A stretch of DNA of 30,043 nt from positions 1 through 30,043 of the forward strand of contig CAAGSA010000056.1 in assembly GCA_900772835.1 (NCBI GenBank). The letters run 5' to 3'. The notes below the pieces were generated by a model. It did not search any database. It saw only the letters and a program-made list of their open reading frames with translations, and was not told the DNA's origin. This document shows, piece by piece, positions 22,944 to 30,043 of this stretch (positions within the stretch are counted from its first letter, which is position 1; each line of letters opens with the position of its first letter). The position numbers and the translations under genes were made by a program. Source of the stretch: an uncultured Prevotella sp. (GTDB lineage Bacteria > Bacteroidota > Bacteroidia > Bacteroidales > Bacteroidaceae).

Positions 22944-24410
22944 TTATTTGTTCATTTCCCTTGTGGCGTCGATCTTGAGGAAAATGAAGAGCAGGAAGGT
23001 GAAGCCCCAGAGCGACGAACCGCCGTAGCTGAAGAACGGCAGGGGGATGCCTATAACGGGAGTCAGCCCGAGCACCATGCCCACATTGATGAACACATGG
23101 AACAGGAAGATGCTCAGCACGCAATAGCCGTAGACCCTGCCGAAGCGGAACGGTTGCCGCTCGGCCAGCTTTATCAGCCTGAGGATAAGCGCAAGGAACA
23201 GCAGAAGCACTCCTGCCGAACCCAGGAAGCCCTCCTCTTCGCCCACGGTGCAGAAGATGAAGTCGGTGTCCTGCTCCGGCACGAATTTCAGCTTGGTCTG
23301 CGTGCCGTTCAGGAATCCCTTGCCGCGCAGGCCGCCCGAGCCGATGGCTATCTCGCTCTGGTGAACATTGTAGCCGGCACCCTTCAGGTCTTCGTCCAGT
23401 CCCAGCAGTACGTTGATGCGCACTCGCTGGTGGGGCTGCATCACATCGTTGAGCACATAGCTCGCCGAATAGAAGAATGCCACCGAACCGACGGTGAACA
23501 TGAGGATGAGGAAATATGTACGCATGCGGGTGTAGAGCGCCTGATAGAGCAGGAAGCCCACGAGTACTACCGTTGTCATTGCCTGCACGTATATGATGTT
23601 GAACGGGATTACGAACTCTGCCACGAGTATCGCCAGCACCGTGGCAAGCAGCGAATAGCCGGCTATCTGGTTGCTCTGCCGCTTGTTCTTGCAGTATATG
23701 CGCACCATGCCAGCCGTGAATATCTGCACGAGCAGCAGCACCACGAAGGGGCCGACGGGCGTGGCGGTGGGGTAGATGAGGGTTTCGCCGAAGCGTATGC
23801 CCACCACGAAATACACCACCATGGCGACACCCGTGAACAGGATGCTGCCCGGCATGCCCTCGCGGTAGAACATGAGGAAGAAGGAGAGGTAGACAAGGGC
23901 CGAACCGGTTTCCTTCTGCGCCACGATGAACAGCATTGGCAGCAGCACCACGGCGCAGGCGGCGGCAAAGTCTTTCCACCGGTGTATGTCGAAACCGTAG
24001 GTGCTCATCAGTTTGGACACGGCAAGAGCCGTTGCAAACTTGGCGAACTCGGCCGGCTGAAGCCGCAGCGGACCGAGCACGAGCCATGAGCGTGAGCCCT
24101 TGATCTGGTGGGGGTTGAAGATGGTGGCGAAGAGCAGGAGCAGCAGCGCGGCGTATATCACGTAGGAGAACGTGTCGTAGAACTTGCTGTCGAGCATCAG
24201 CAGCACGAATCCCAGGGCTATCGATGTGGCTATCCACACGATTTGCATGCCGGAACGCGCGCTGAGGTTGAATATGTCGTTGTCGCCGTAGGTGTAGCTG
24301 GCGCCGCACACGCTGACCCATCCGAAGACGAGCAGCGCGAGGTATATGCCGACTGTCCACCAGTCGAGGGAGCGTATTACGCTCGGTTGTTTATCTGTCA
24401 CTTGATCCAT
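22944..24410 (-). CDS. rodA: RodA, SEDS-family peptidoglycan glycosyltransferase
   Basis: This 488-residue polytopic protein is the SEDS transglycosylase of the elongasome, which polymerises lipid II for lateral wall growth with its PBP2 partner. The conserved block RINVLLGLDEDLKGAGYN, then SEIAIGSGGLRGKG and VPEQDTDFIF, includes the catalytic aspartate region of SEDS enzymes. TPVIGIPLPFFSYGGSS near the C-terminus is the SEDS signature. The length is greater than E. coli RodA, as is common in Bacteroidetes, owing to longer loops. Its start overlaps the end of mrdA by 20 bases, so the two are translationally coupled, matching their direct physical partnership. Confidence 0.96.
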   Translation of the reverse strand: MDQVTDKQPSVIRSLDWWTVGIYLALLVFGWVSVCGASYTYGDNDIFNLSARSGMQIVWIATSIALGFVLLMLDSKFYDTFSYVIYAALLLLLFATIFNPHQIKGSRSWLVLGPLRLQPAEFAKFATALAVSKLMSTYGFDIHRWKDFAAACAVVLLPMLFIVAQKETGSALVYLSFFLMFYREGMPGSILFTGVAMVVYFVVGIRFGETLIYPTATPVGPFVVLLLVQIFTAGMVRIYCKNKRQSNQIAGYSLLATVLAILVAEFVIPFNIIYVQAMTTVVLVGFLLYQALYTRMRTYFLILMFTVGSVAFFYSASYVLNDVMQPHQRVRINVLLGLDEDLKGAGYNVHQSEIAIGSGGLRGKGFLNGTQTKLKFVPEQDTDFIFCTVGEEEGFLGSAGVLLLFLALILRLIKLAERQPFRFGRVYGYCVLSIFLFHVFINVGMVLGLTPVIGIPLPFFSYGGSSLWGFTFLLFIFLKIDATREMNK

Positions 24411-26244
24411 AGGATATATGTCTGTGCTGGAATTCCGCTGCCATCTTCTCGGAAGAGGGCGACAGTTTCCTGTTAATATACTGTTCCATCATCAGTCCGC
24501 CGATGGGCACACCGTAGTCGGCGCCCCATCCTCCGTTCTCCACGTATACGGCGATGGCTATCTTGGGATTGTTCATCGGGGCGAAGCCCATGAACACGGA
24601 GTGGTCGTGGCCTCGGTTCTGTGCCGTTCCCGTCTTGCCGCAGGCTTCGAAATTGAAGCGCGATAGCATCTTGCAGGTGCCGTCCATTGCCGACTTGCGC
24701 ATTCCTGCCACGATGTAGTCGTAGGAGCGGCGGTTTGCCTTCGTGTAGTGGCGCTCGCGGAATTCGGGCTTCAGGTATTCGCCCTTCACGTTCTTCACCA
24801 CGTGCGGCGTGTAGAAGTAGCCGCGGTTGGCGATTGTGGCGCCGAGGTTGGCAATCTGCAGCGGAGTGAGGTTCACCTCGCCCTGGCCGATGGAGATACT
24901 GATTACCGTGAGTCCGTTCCATGAGCCTTTGTAGGCTTTGTCGTAGAACTGTGCGTTGGGGATTAGTCCGCGCTTCTCGCCCGGCAGGTCTATGCCGAGC
25001 TTATAGCCGAAGCCCATGCTCACCATATAGTCGCGCCAGGTATTCATGGCGTCCTGCACGGTCTTGTATTTGCGGCGGTTGCCGATCATATAGTAGAGCC
25101 CCCAGCAGAAGAATCCGTTGCACGATGTGCCTATCGCCGGTACGATGCTCAGCGGCGAGGCGTGGCCGTGGCAGCCCACGTGCAGTCCTCTATAAGAGAA
25201 TCCGCGATGGCAGGGGAACGCCGTTGAGGGGGTGATGATTCCTTCGGAAAGGAAGGTGAGTCCCTGGGAGGTCTTGAAGGTGGAGCCCGGCGGATACTGT
25301 CCCATGATGGAGCGGTTGAGCAGCGGGCGGTGCGGGTCGCGCATCAGGTAGCGGTGCATCTTTCCGCGCAGCCGGCCTGTCATGAGGCGGGGGTCATAGC
25401 TCGGTGTCGATACCATGCACAGCACTTCGCCCGTGGACGGTTCTATCGCCACGATGCTGCCTATCTTGCCCTGCATCAGCCGTTCGCCAAGGGCCTGTAG
25501 GTTCAGGTCGATGCCCAGGGTGAGGTCTTTGCCGGCGATGGGGCGCGTGTCGAGCTTGCCGTTCTGGTAGCTGCCCTGTATGCGTCCGTGGGCGTCGCGC
25601 AGCAGTATGTGTACGCCCTTGCTGCCGCGCAGCTCCTTCTCGTAGTATTTCTCTATGCCCAGCTTGCCGATGTAGTCGCCCGGCTGGTAGTAGCTGTCAT
25701 CCTCGATGTCGGCATCGTTCACTTCGCCCACATCGCCCAGCACGTGGGCGGCGTAGGGGTAGATATACTGGCGTATGCTGCGCTTCTGGATGTAGAATCC
25801 AGGGAAGCGGTAGATTTTCTCCTGGAACACGCTGAATTCGTCGGTCGTGAGCTGGCTCATGAAGAGCTGCTGCGTGAATCGCGAATAGCCGGGGTTCTTC
25901 GAGCGGTCCTTTATGTCGTTCATCCTTTTGATGAAATATTCCTTCGTTATGCCCAAGGTCTGGCAGAAGGTGGCTGTGTCGAGGCGGCCGCTCTCTTCGT
26001 TCATCACCACCATGATGTCGTAGGCATGCTGGTTGAACACAAGCAGTTTGCCGTGGCGGTCGGTGATGGCACCGCGCGCCGGAAACTCTATCTTCTTCAG
26101 GAAGGCGTTGCTGTCGGCGTTCTTCTTGTAGTCCTCGCTCATTATCTGGAGCACAAAAAGCCTTATCAGGTAGACGATGATTATCGCCACCGCTGTTCCG
26201 CCTATCACGTAGCGCCGGTTTTCAAGTCCGAAGTCCTTACTCAT
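24391..26244 (-). CDS. mrdA: Penicillin-binding protein 2 (elongasome transpeptidase)
   Basis: This 617-residue class-B PBP cross-links peptidoglycan during elongation. A short cytoplasmic tail is followed by one membrane helix at about residues 14-34, then the pedestal domain with FPARGAITDRHGKLL (54-68). The transpeptidase domain has all three active-site motifs: STFK with catalytic Ser321 and Lys324, SCN at 374-376 and KTG at 537-539. GQYPPGSTFK and GTSCNGFF are typical of PBP2 orthologues. It lies 21 bases behind mreD and overlaps rodA. It is a beta-lactam target by family. Confidence 0.96.
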   Translation of the reverse strand: MSKDFGLENRRYVIGGTAVAIIIVYLIRLFVLQIMSEDYKKNADSNAFLKKIEFPARGAITDRHGKLLVFNQHAYDIMVVMNEESGRLDTATFCQTLGITKEYFIKRMNDIKDRSKNPGYSRFTQQLFMSQLTTDEFSVFQEKIYRFPGFYIQKRSIRQYIYPYAAHVLGDVGEVNDADIEDDSYYQPGDYIGKLGIEKYYEKELRGSKGVHILLRDAHGRIQGSYQNGKLDTRPIAGKDLTLGIDLNLQALGERLMQGKIGSIVAIEPSTGEVLCMVSTPSYDPRLMTGRLRGKMHRYLMRDPHRPLLNRSIMGQYPPGSTFKTSQGLTFLSEGIITPSTAFPCHRGFSYRGLHVGCHGHASPLSIVPAIGTSCNGFFCWGLYYMIGNRRKYKTVQDAMNTWRDYMVSMGFGYKLGIDLPGEKRGLIPNAQFYDKAYKGSWNGLTVISISIGQGEVNLTPLQIANLGATIANRGYFYTPHVVKNVKGEYLKPEFRERHYTKANRRSYDYIVAGMRKSAMDGTCKMLSRFNFEACGKTGTAQNRGHDHSVFMGFAPMNNPKIAIAVYVENGGWGADYGVPIGGLMMEQYINRKLSPSSEKMAAEFQHRHISYGSSDR

Positions 26245-26265
26245 TTCTTCTCTGTCTTTATGTGC

Positions 26266-26766
26266 TTAGTCCCGGCTCACGTTGGCAAGCACGAGGATGA
26301 AAACCATAGTGATTACGGTGCTGCCGGCGATGTTTAAAATCCACTGCAGCCAGTTGAAAAAGTTGAATGTCTCGAGTGTGAAGAACACAAGGCAGAAGGC
26401 GAACACACAGATGAACGCGTAGCCCATGTATTTGCCGGGACCGAGGGTGCGGAACGAAGGGCGCACGTCGTCCTGGTTGTCGTGGGCGATGAACATCTGC
26501 AGCACGTAGGGCTGCAGCAGCGCCATGAACGTGAGCGACGCGGCGGCAAGTCCGGGCGTGTTGGCAAACACGTCGACGCACAGTCCGAGCGCGAATGCCC
26601 ACAGCAGGGTAGCCCATTTGGGACTGTATCTGCTGAAGCGCAGCACGAAATACACATAGAGCAGCGGTATGGCGCAGCCGAGCAGATGGATGTGGTTCAG
26701 CACGAGCACCTGTGCCATGACCAGCGAGGCGAACAGCAGCAGGCGCTTGATTATGTCGATACTCAT
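26266..26766 (-). CDS. mreD: MreD, rod-shape-determining membrane protein
   Basis: This 166-residue protein has five to six hydrophobic helices, as expected for MreD, the membrane link between MreC and the wall-synthesis enzymes. It opens MSIDIIKRLLLFASLVMAQ with the conserved LNHIHLLGCAIPLLYVYFVL. GLCVDVFANTPGLAAAS corresponds to the family's GlxxDlxxxxxxGl segment. Identification rests on the size, these motifs and its place between mreC and mrdA. It is 46 bases downstream of mreC. Confidence 0.92.
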   Translation of the reverse strand: MSIDIIKRLLLFASLVMAQVLVLNHIHLLGCAIPLLYVYFVLRFSRYSPKWATLLWAFALGLCVDVFANTPGLAAASLTFMALLQPYVLQMFIAHDNQDDVRPSFRTLGPGKYMGYAFICVFAFCLVFFTLETFNFFNWLQWILNIAGSTVITMVFILVLANVSRD

Positions 26767-26812
26767 TTCTCTCTCTCTTTCTATATTGTTTGTTTTCTTT
26801 GTCGTCTAACTC

Positions 26813-27685
26813 TTATTTCTTGCCGTCGTTGCGGGGGCTCAGCGAGTCTTGGGCGGCTTTCAGCAGCAGTGCCTTGTCTTTCAGCGTGGCGTTGTCGATC
26901 ACGCACACATGGCGCAGATTGCCGAAGTCGGTGGCAAGGCGCAGCTGCACGCGGTATGACAGTCCGTCGGCGGAGTTGAACACGTGGAGTATCTTCCCGA
27001 CGCTGATTCCGGCAGGGAAGATCGACGAATAGCCGTTGGTGATTATCTCGTCGCCGATGGCAAATTTGGCATGGCGCGGCACGTCGTCAACGTAGGCTAT
27101 GTCGGCAGGCTGCCTCTTCCAGTGCAGAAAGCCGAAGTAGCCGCGCTTGCGTATGCTTACGCTGATGTTCGAGTTCACGTTTATCACGGGGATTACGATG
27201 GCATAATGGTCGGACGCCATATACACCACGCCCACGACACCCGTGCCGCAGGCCACTCCCATATCTTCGTGCACGCCGTCTGCCTTTCCCTTGTCGATGG
27301 TTATCAGGTTGTCTTCCTTGTCGGTGGAGTTGGCTATCACCTTTGCCGGTATGAGCCTGAAGCCGGCAAGGGCCTGCTTCTGGCATTGTGCCAGACCAAG
27401 CGAGTCGCCGCTGTTGTCGGCGATGTATTGCTCCAGGGCGTGCACGCGCTGCTCGAGCATCAGGTTGCGCTCGCTCAGCTGCTTGTTGCTCCGCGACATG
27501 TTGAAGAAGGTCGTCACGGCGGAGTTGTATTCGTATATCTTTCCCACCACGGCATTCGCCGACGAGAAATATACGCTGCCCTGGAAGCTGTTGAAACGGA
27601 ACAGCAGTACAAGGCTCACCACCTCAAGCAATATGAAGACGAACCAGTGGTTGTTTTTTGCCAGAAAGGCCAATAGATTGCGCAT
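26813..27685 (-). CDS. mreC: MreC, rod-shape-determining protein
   Basis: This 290-residue bitopic protein has a cytoplasmic N-terminus, one membrane helix (about 13-31), a coiled coil (about 60-95, LSERNLMLEQRVHALEQY), and a periplasmic double beta-barrel. The barrel carries the family segments NLITIDKGKADGVHEDMGV and GVVGVVYMASDHYAIVIP. MreC scaffolds PBP2 and RodA with MreB. It ends with a short hydrophilic tail. It is separated from mreB by 148 bases that contain a large hairpin, the only long gap in the mreB-rodA run. Confidence 0.95.
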   Translation of the reverse strand: MRNLLAFLAKNNHWFVFILLEVVSLVLLFRFNSFQGSVYFSSANAVVGKIYEYNSAVTTFFNMSRSNKQLSERNLMLEQRVHALEQYIADNSGDSLGLAQCQKQALAGFRLIPAKVIANSTDKEDNLITIDKGKADGVHEDMGVACGTGVVGVVYMASDHYAIVIPVINVNSNISVSIRKRGYFGFLHWKRQPADIAYVDDVPRHAKFAIGDEIITNGYSSIFPAGISVGKILHVFNSADGLSYRVQLRLATDFGNLRHVCVIDNATLKDKALLLKAAQDSLSPRNDGKK

Positions 27686-27725
27686 TAGCTTTTATGAAAA
27701 ACTGATTGAATGGGGCTTGAATGCC

Positions 27726-27780
27726 GAAGCACCGTCCCCCAGCCGCATATATTATGGTATGTACGGGGGAACGATGCTTC
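27726..27780. promoter_or_regulatory. Large imperfect hairpin between mreB and mreC
   Basis: GAAGCACCGTCCCCC (27726-27740) pairs with GGGGGAACGATGCTTC (27765-27780) with one mismatch and one bulged base, around a 24-base AT-rich loop. No U tract follows on the minus strand, so it is not a simple terminator. It may slow, stabilise or process the mreB/mreC transcript and so set a higher MreB level. Confidence 0.6.
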
Positions 27781-27833
27781 TGTATTTAATGAAATGTATT
27801 GTTTTATAGTCTCATTGTGCCGCACCGGCAAAA

Positions 27834-28856
27834 TTATCTCATGAGGAACGAGAAGCGGTCCACGTTCTTCAGCGCAATGCCGGCACCCTTTGCCACACTG
27901 TGCAACGGGTCTTCGGCAATATGGAACTGGATGTTTATCTTGTCTGTCAGACGCTTGTCCAAACCACGGAGCAGCGCACCGCCACCTGTCAGATATATGC
28001 CGTTCTTCACGATGTCGGCGTATAGCTCCGGCGGAGTGTTCTCCAGAGCCGAGAGCACGGCGTTCTCTATCTTGGCGATAGTCTTGTCGATGCAGTGGGC
28101 AATCTCCTGATAGCATACCGGCACCTCCATGGGCAGTGCCGTGATGCGGTTCGGACCGTGAACCACGTAGTCCTCCGGTGCCTCGTCGCCGAGGTCGGTC
28201 AGTGCCGAACCCACGTGTATCTTGATGCGCTCAGCCATACGCTCGCTCACCTTCACGTTGTGCTGGCGGCTCATATAGTCCTGTATGTCGGCAGTGAGGT
28301 CGTCGCCGGCAGTGCGGATGGAGTTGTTCGAAACGATGCCACCTAGCGAAATCACGGCAATCTCCGTGCTTCCGCCGCCGATGTCCACAATCATGTTGCC
28401 CTCCGGAGCCTCCACGTCGATGCCGATACCGATGGCGGCAGCCATAGGCTCGAAAATCAGATACACATCGCGACCGTCGGCATGCTCGGCGGAGTCGCGC
28501 ACGGCGCGAAGCTCAACCTCGGTGGAACCCGAAGGCACGCCGATAACCATGCGTAGCGACGGCGAGAACAGGCGGCTGCCCGTGTGTACCATCTTTATCA
28601 GACCGCGCATCATCTGCTCGCAGGCGGTGAAGTCGGCAATCACTCCGTCGCGCAATGGGCGGATAGTGCGTATGTTGTCATGAGTTTTCTCATACATCAT
28701 CTTGGCCTTCTCGCCCACGGCAATCATCTTGTCCGTGCGGCGGTCGAGGGCCACGACCGAAGGCTCGTCAACCACAATCTTGTCATCGCTGATGATGATT
28801 GTGTTCGCCGTTCCAAGGTCCATTGCTATTTCCTGTATAAACGAAAAGAATCCCAT
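27834..28856 (-). CDS. mreB: MreB, actin-like rod-shape protein
   Basis: This 340-residue bacterial actin polymerises under the membrane and steers lateral wall synthesis. ATP-site motifs are intact: phosphate 1 in AMDLGTANTII (11-21), phosphate 2 in NMIVDIGGGSTEIAVIS, and adenosine in GIYLTGGGALLRGLD. The conserved EPMAAAIGIG and GVPSGSTEVELRAV are present. The N-terminal MGFFSFIQE could be the amphipathic membrane anchor. The length is normal. It leads the shape operon, starting 70 bases after the purH-like stop. I see no TAnnTTTG box in that short gap, so it may share the purH promoter. Confidence 0.97.
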   Translation of the reverse strand: MGFFSFIQEIAMDLGTANTIIISDDKIVVDEPSVVALDRRTDKMIAVGEKAKMMYEKTHDNIRTIRPLRDGVIADFTACEQMMRGLIKMVHTGSRLFSPSLRMVIGVPSGSTEVELRAVRDSAEHADGRDVYLIFEPMAAAIGIGIDVEAPEGNMIVDIGGGSTEIAVISLGGIVSNNSIRTAGDDLTADIQDYMSRQHNVKVSERMAERIKIHVGSALTDLGDEAPEDYVVHGPNRITALPMEVPVCYQEIAHCIDKTIAKIENAVLSALENTPPELYADIVKNGIYLTGGGALLRGLDKRLTDKINIQFHIAEDPLHSVAKGAGIALKNVDRFSFLMR

Positions 28857-28926
28857 TATTCTTAATTCCTTTAACCTTATTAATATATATGTTTAAATAA
28901 TATATCCACCGGATTGGTGAATATTT

Positions 28927-29520
28927 TTATTTCTCAAACCACGCGTGGATGGCTGTGTCGTAATGGCTGCTCACTCCGAATGCCCTTGTGGCAAACATCT
29001 TGCGATCTTCGATGTCGGTTGCCGCACCTTTCTTGTTCAGAATGTCAAGCAGAACACCATACTCGGCTTTGCTCGGAACGATTACCACATCCTTGAAATT
29101 CTTTGCTCCTGCGCGGATAAGTGAAATTCCGCCTATGTCGATTTTCTCGATGATGTCGGCATCTGAAGCTCCGCTTGCCACGGTGTCTTCGAATGGATAC
29201 AAGTCTACGATGACCAAGTCAATCTCTGGTATCTCATACTGAGCCATCTGCTCGCGGTCGCCATCGTTGTCGCGGCGTGCCAGAATGCCACCGAACACTT
29301 TCGGATGAAGAGTTTTGACGCGTCCGCCGAGGATTGAAGGGTATGTCGTCACGTCTTCCACCGCCTGGCAGTCATAACCCAATGATTCGATAAACTTCTG
29401 TGTACCTCCTGTAGAGAGGAACTTCACTCCTTCAGCGTTCAGCTTGGCGAGCAATTCATCCAGTCCGTCTTTATGGAAGACTGACACCAATGCTGTCTTG
29501 ATCTTTTTTGTTCCAGCCAT
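28927..29520 (-). CDS. purH: Standalone IMP cyclohydrolase (PurH N-terminal domain only)
   Basis: This 197-residue protein closes the inosine-monophosphate ring, the last step of purine synthesis. It matches the MGS-like N-terminal domain of PurH: KTALVSVFHKDGL, FLSTGGTQKFIESLGY, the highly conserved TYPSILGGRVKTLHPKVFGG, IDLVIVDLYPFEDTVAS and IEKIDIGGISLIRAGAKNF. Full PurH is about 500 residues and also carries AICAR formyltransferase. Here a TAA follows HAWFEK, just after the VSSHYDTAI segment where the domain ends, and the next 70 bases show no trace of the second domain. This looks like a clean domain split rather than decay, since the remaining domain is intact. The formyltransferase must lie elsewhere. 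A consensus promoter precedes it. Confidence 0.92.
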   Translation of the reverse strand: MAGTKKIKTALVSVFHKDGLDELLAKLNAEGVKFLSTGGTQKFIESLGYDCQAVEDVTTYPSILGGRVKTLHPKVFGGILARRDNDGDREQMAQYEIPEIDLVIVDLYPFEDTVASGASDADIIEKIDIGGISLIRAGAKNFKDVVIVPSKAEYGVLLDILNKKGAATDIEDRKMFATRAFGVSSHYDTAIHAWFEK

Positions 29521-29560
29521 TTTGTCTCTTTATATGTCTTGTTAAAAATGTATTTGGGTG

Positions 29561-29590
29561 CAAAGTTACAAAATAGCTTCATATTTTCAA
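29561..29590 (-). promoter_or_regulatory. Promoter of the purH-mreB operon
   Basis: On the minus strand this reads TTG (29588-29590), a 19-base spacer and TAACTTTG (29561-29568), a full match to the Bacteroidetes consensus. The predicted leader is about 35 bases. Confidence 0.8.
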
Positions 29591-30043
29591 CTATTGTAAC
29601 GTAAAAATTCAATCATTTAATCTTTTTTGTTGATATGCACCAACTTCCGTTGCGGTTTTCCTTACATAACATTCTGTTCCTTCTATAACATTCAGCGCCC
29701 CTATAACATCTGGACCTTCTTTAATATATGACCCATTGTCGGAATTTATTTAAGCCAAATCGGCATTAGGGCTTGTTTGGATTTTGCTTTTTTAGGAAAA
29801 TGGGTTTTGTCTGGCTTTTAATGAGTAATAGCGAGCTGTTGCGAATTAAAAACAAAAGAAGCCTTATAGCAGGCAAAAGACTGCAAGTATTACCTGTTGG
29901 CGGAATTAATTTAGTGCATACTTAATTTTGCCAATGGGCTTGTTGTTAATGAAGTTTACGTATTGCAGAATGGTAAGTGCACTAATTTTGCCAATGATTC
30001 TGGCAAACAAACCATTCGTTATTTTTGCGTAGTTCCTGATGAC
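29591..30043. other. Gene-free right end of the window
   Basis: No convincing gene is seen in about 450 AT-rich bases. Two kinds of repeat are present. Three imperfect copies of an 18-19-base unit with core ATAACATTC or ATAACATC start near 29665, 29684 and 29702. The 14-base word TAATTTTGCCAATG occurs at 29923-29936 and 29983-29996, each preceded by AGTGCA. TAATTTTG also matches the -7 promoter consensus, so these copies could be promoters for a gene beyond the window. Confidence 0.5.

Noticed and set aside
28857..28926. Remnant of the AICAR formyltransferase domain between purH and mreB
   Set aside because: The 70 bases are AT-rich with no coding resemblance to the missing domain in any frame I could read.

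Overview
The window looks like chromosome from a fairly GC-rich member of the Bacteroidales, most likely Prevotella or a close relative. The evidence is a SusC/SusD outer-membrane pair, GldH, the gene order purH-mreB-mreC-mreD-mrdA-rodA, and many promoters of the Bacteroidetes type (TTG or TTTG, about 19 bases, then TAnnTTTG). Shine-Dalgarno sequences are weak or absent at most starts. The genus is inferred from these traits, not proven.

Layout. (1) 219-4982 (+): a SusC-type TonB-dependent transporter and its SusD-type lipoprotein, with no glycan-degrading enzyme beside them. A short 17-bp tandem array and a strong hairpin terminator follow. (2) 5277-6398 (-): a membrane-anchored AraC-family regulator. 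(3) 6399-6787: an AT-rich gap with a possible small RNA or attenuator. (4) 6788-14262: a surface-polysaccharide locus. Three glycosyltransferase-type genes (+) face a Wzx-type flippase (-), and a divergent operon (+) encodes a LicD-type phosphotransferase, an IspD-like cytidylyltransferase and an NAD-dependent epimerase/reductase. (5) 14342-15916 (-): an ECF sigma factor, a small one-helix membrane protein (likely anti-sigma) and a Spy/CpxP-like periplasmic protein. (6) 16122-16526 (-): a START-like domain protein, divergent from a tRNA with CAT anticodon (16679-16752) that has a textbook promoter and terminator. (7) 16986-20601 (-): gldH, a RicT-like PSP1 protein with a long disordered tail, holB and a DUF2007 protein. 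(8) 20851-22311 (+): a sugar/H+ symporter. (9) 22392-22943: about 550 bases of AT-rich DNA, rich in repeats and without a convincing gene, possibly a dispersed element. (10) 22944-29520 (-): the elongasome operon rodA, mrdA, mreD, mreC, mreB, preceded by a purH that encodes only the IMP cyclohydrolase domain. (11) 29591-30043: no gene recognised; short repeats.

How the genes fit together. LicD, the cytidylyltransferase and the epimerase look like a module that makes a CDP-activated group and transfers it to a glycan. The glycosyltransferases and the flippase would build and export that glycan. The sigma/anti-sigma/Spy-like trio looks like an envelope-stress unit. The mre-mrdA-rodA operon directs lateral cell-wall synthesis.

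No complete unknown defence or mobile system was found. The best leads are the standalone IMP cyclohydrolase, the repeat-rich element at 22392-22943, the candidate small RNA at about 6578-6676, and short tandem arrays of different unit sequence in at least four separate intergenic gaps.
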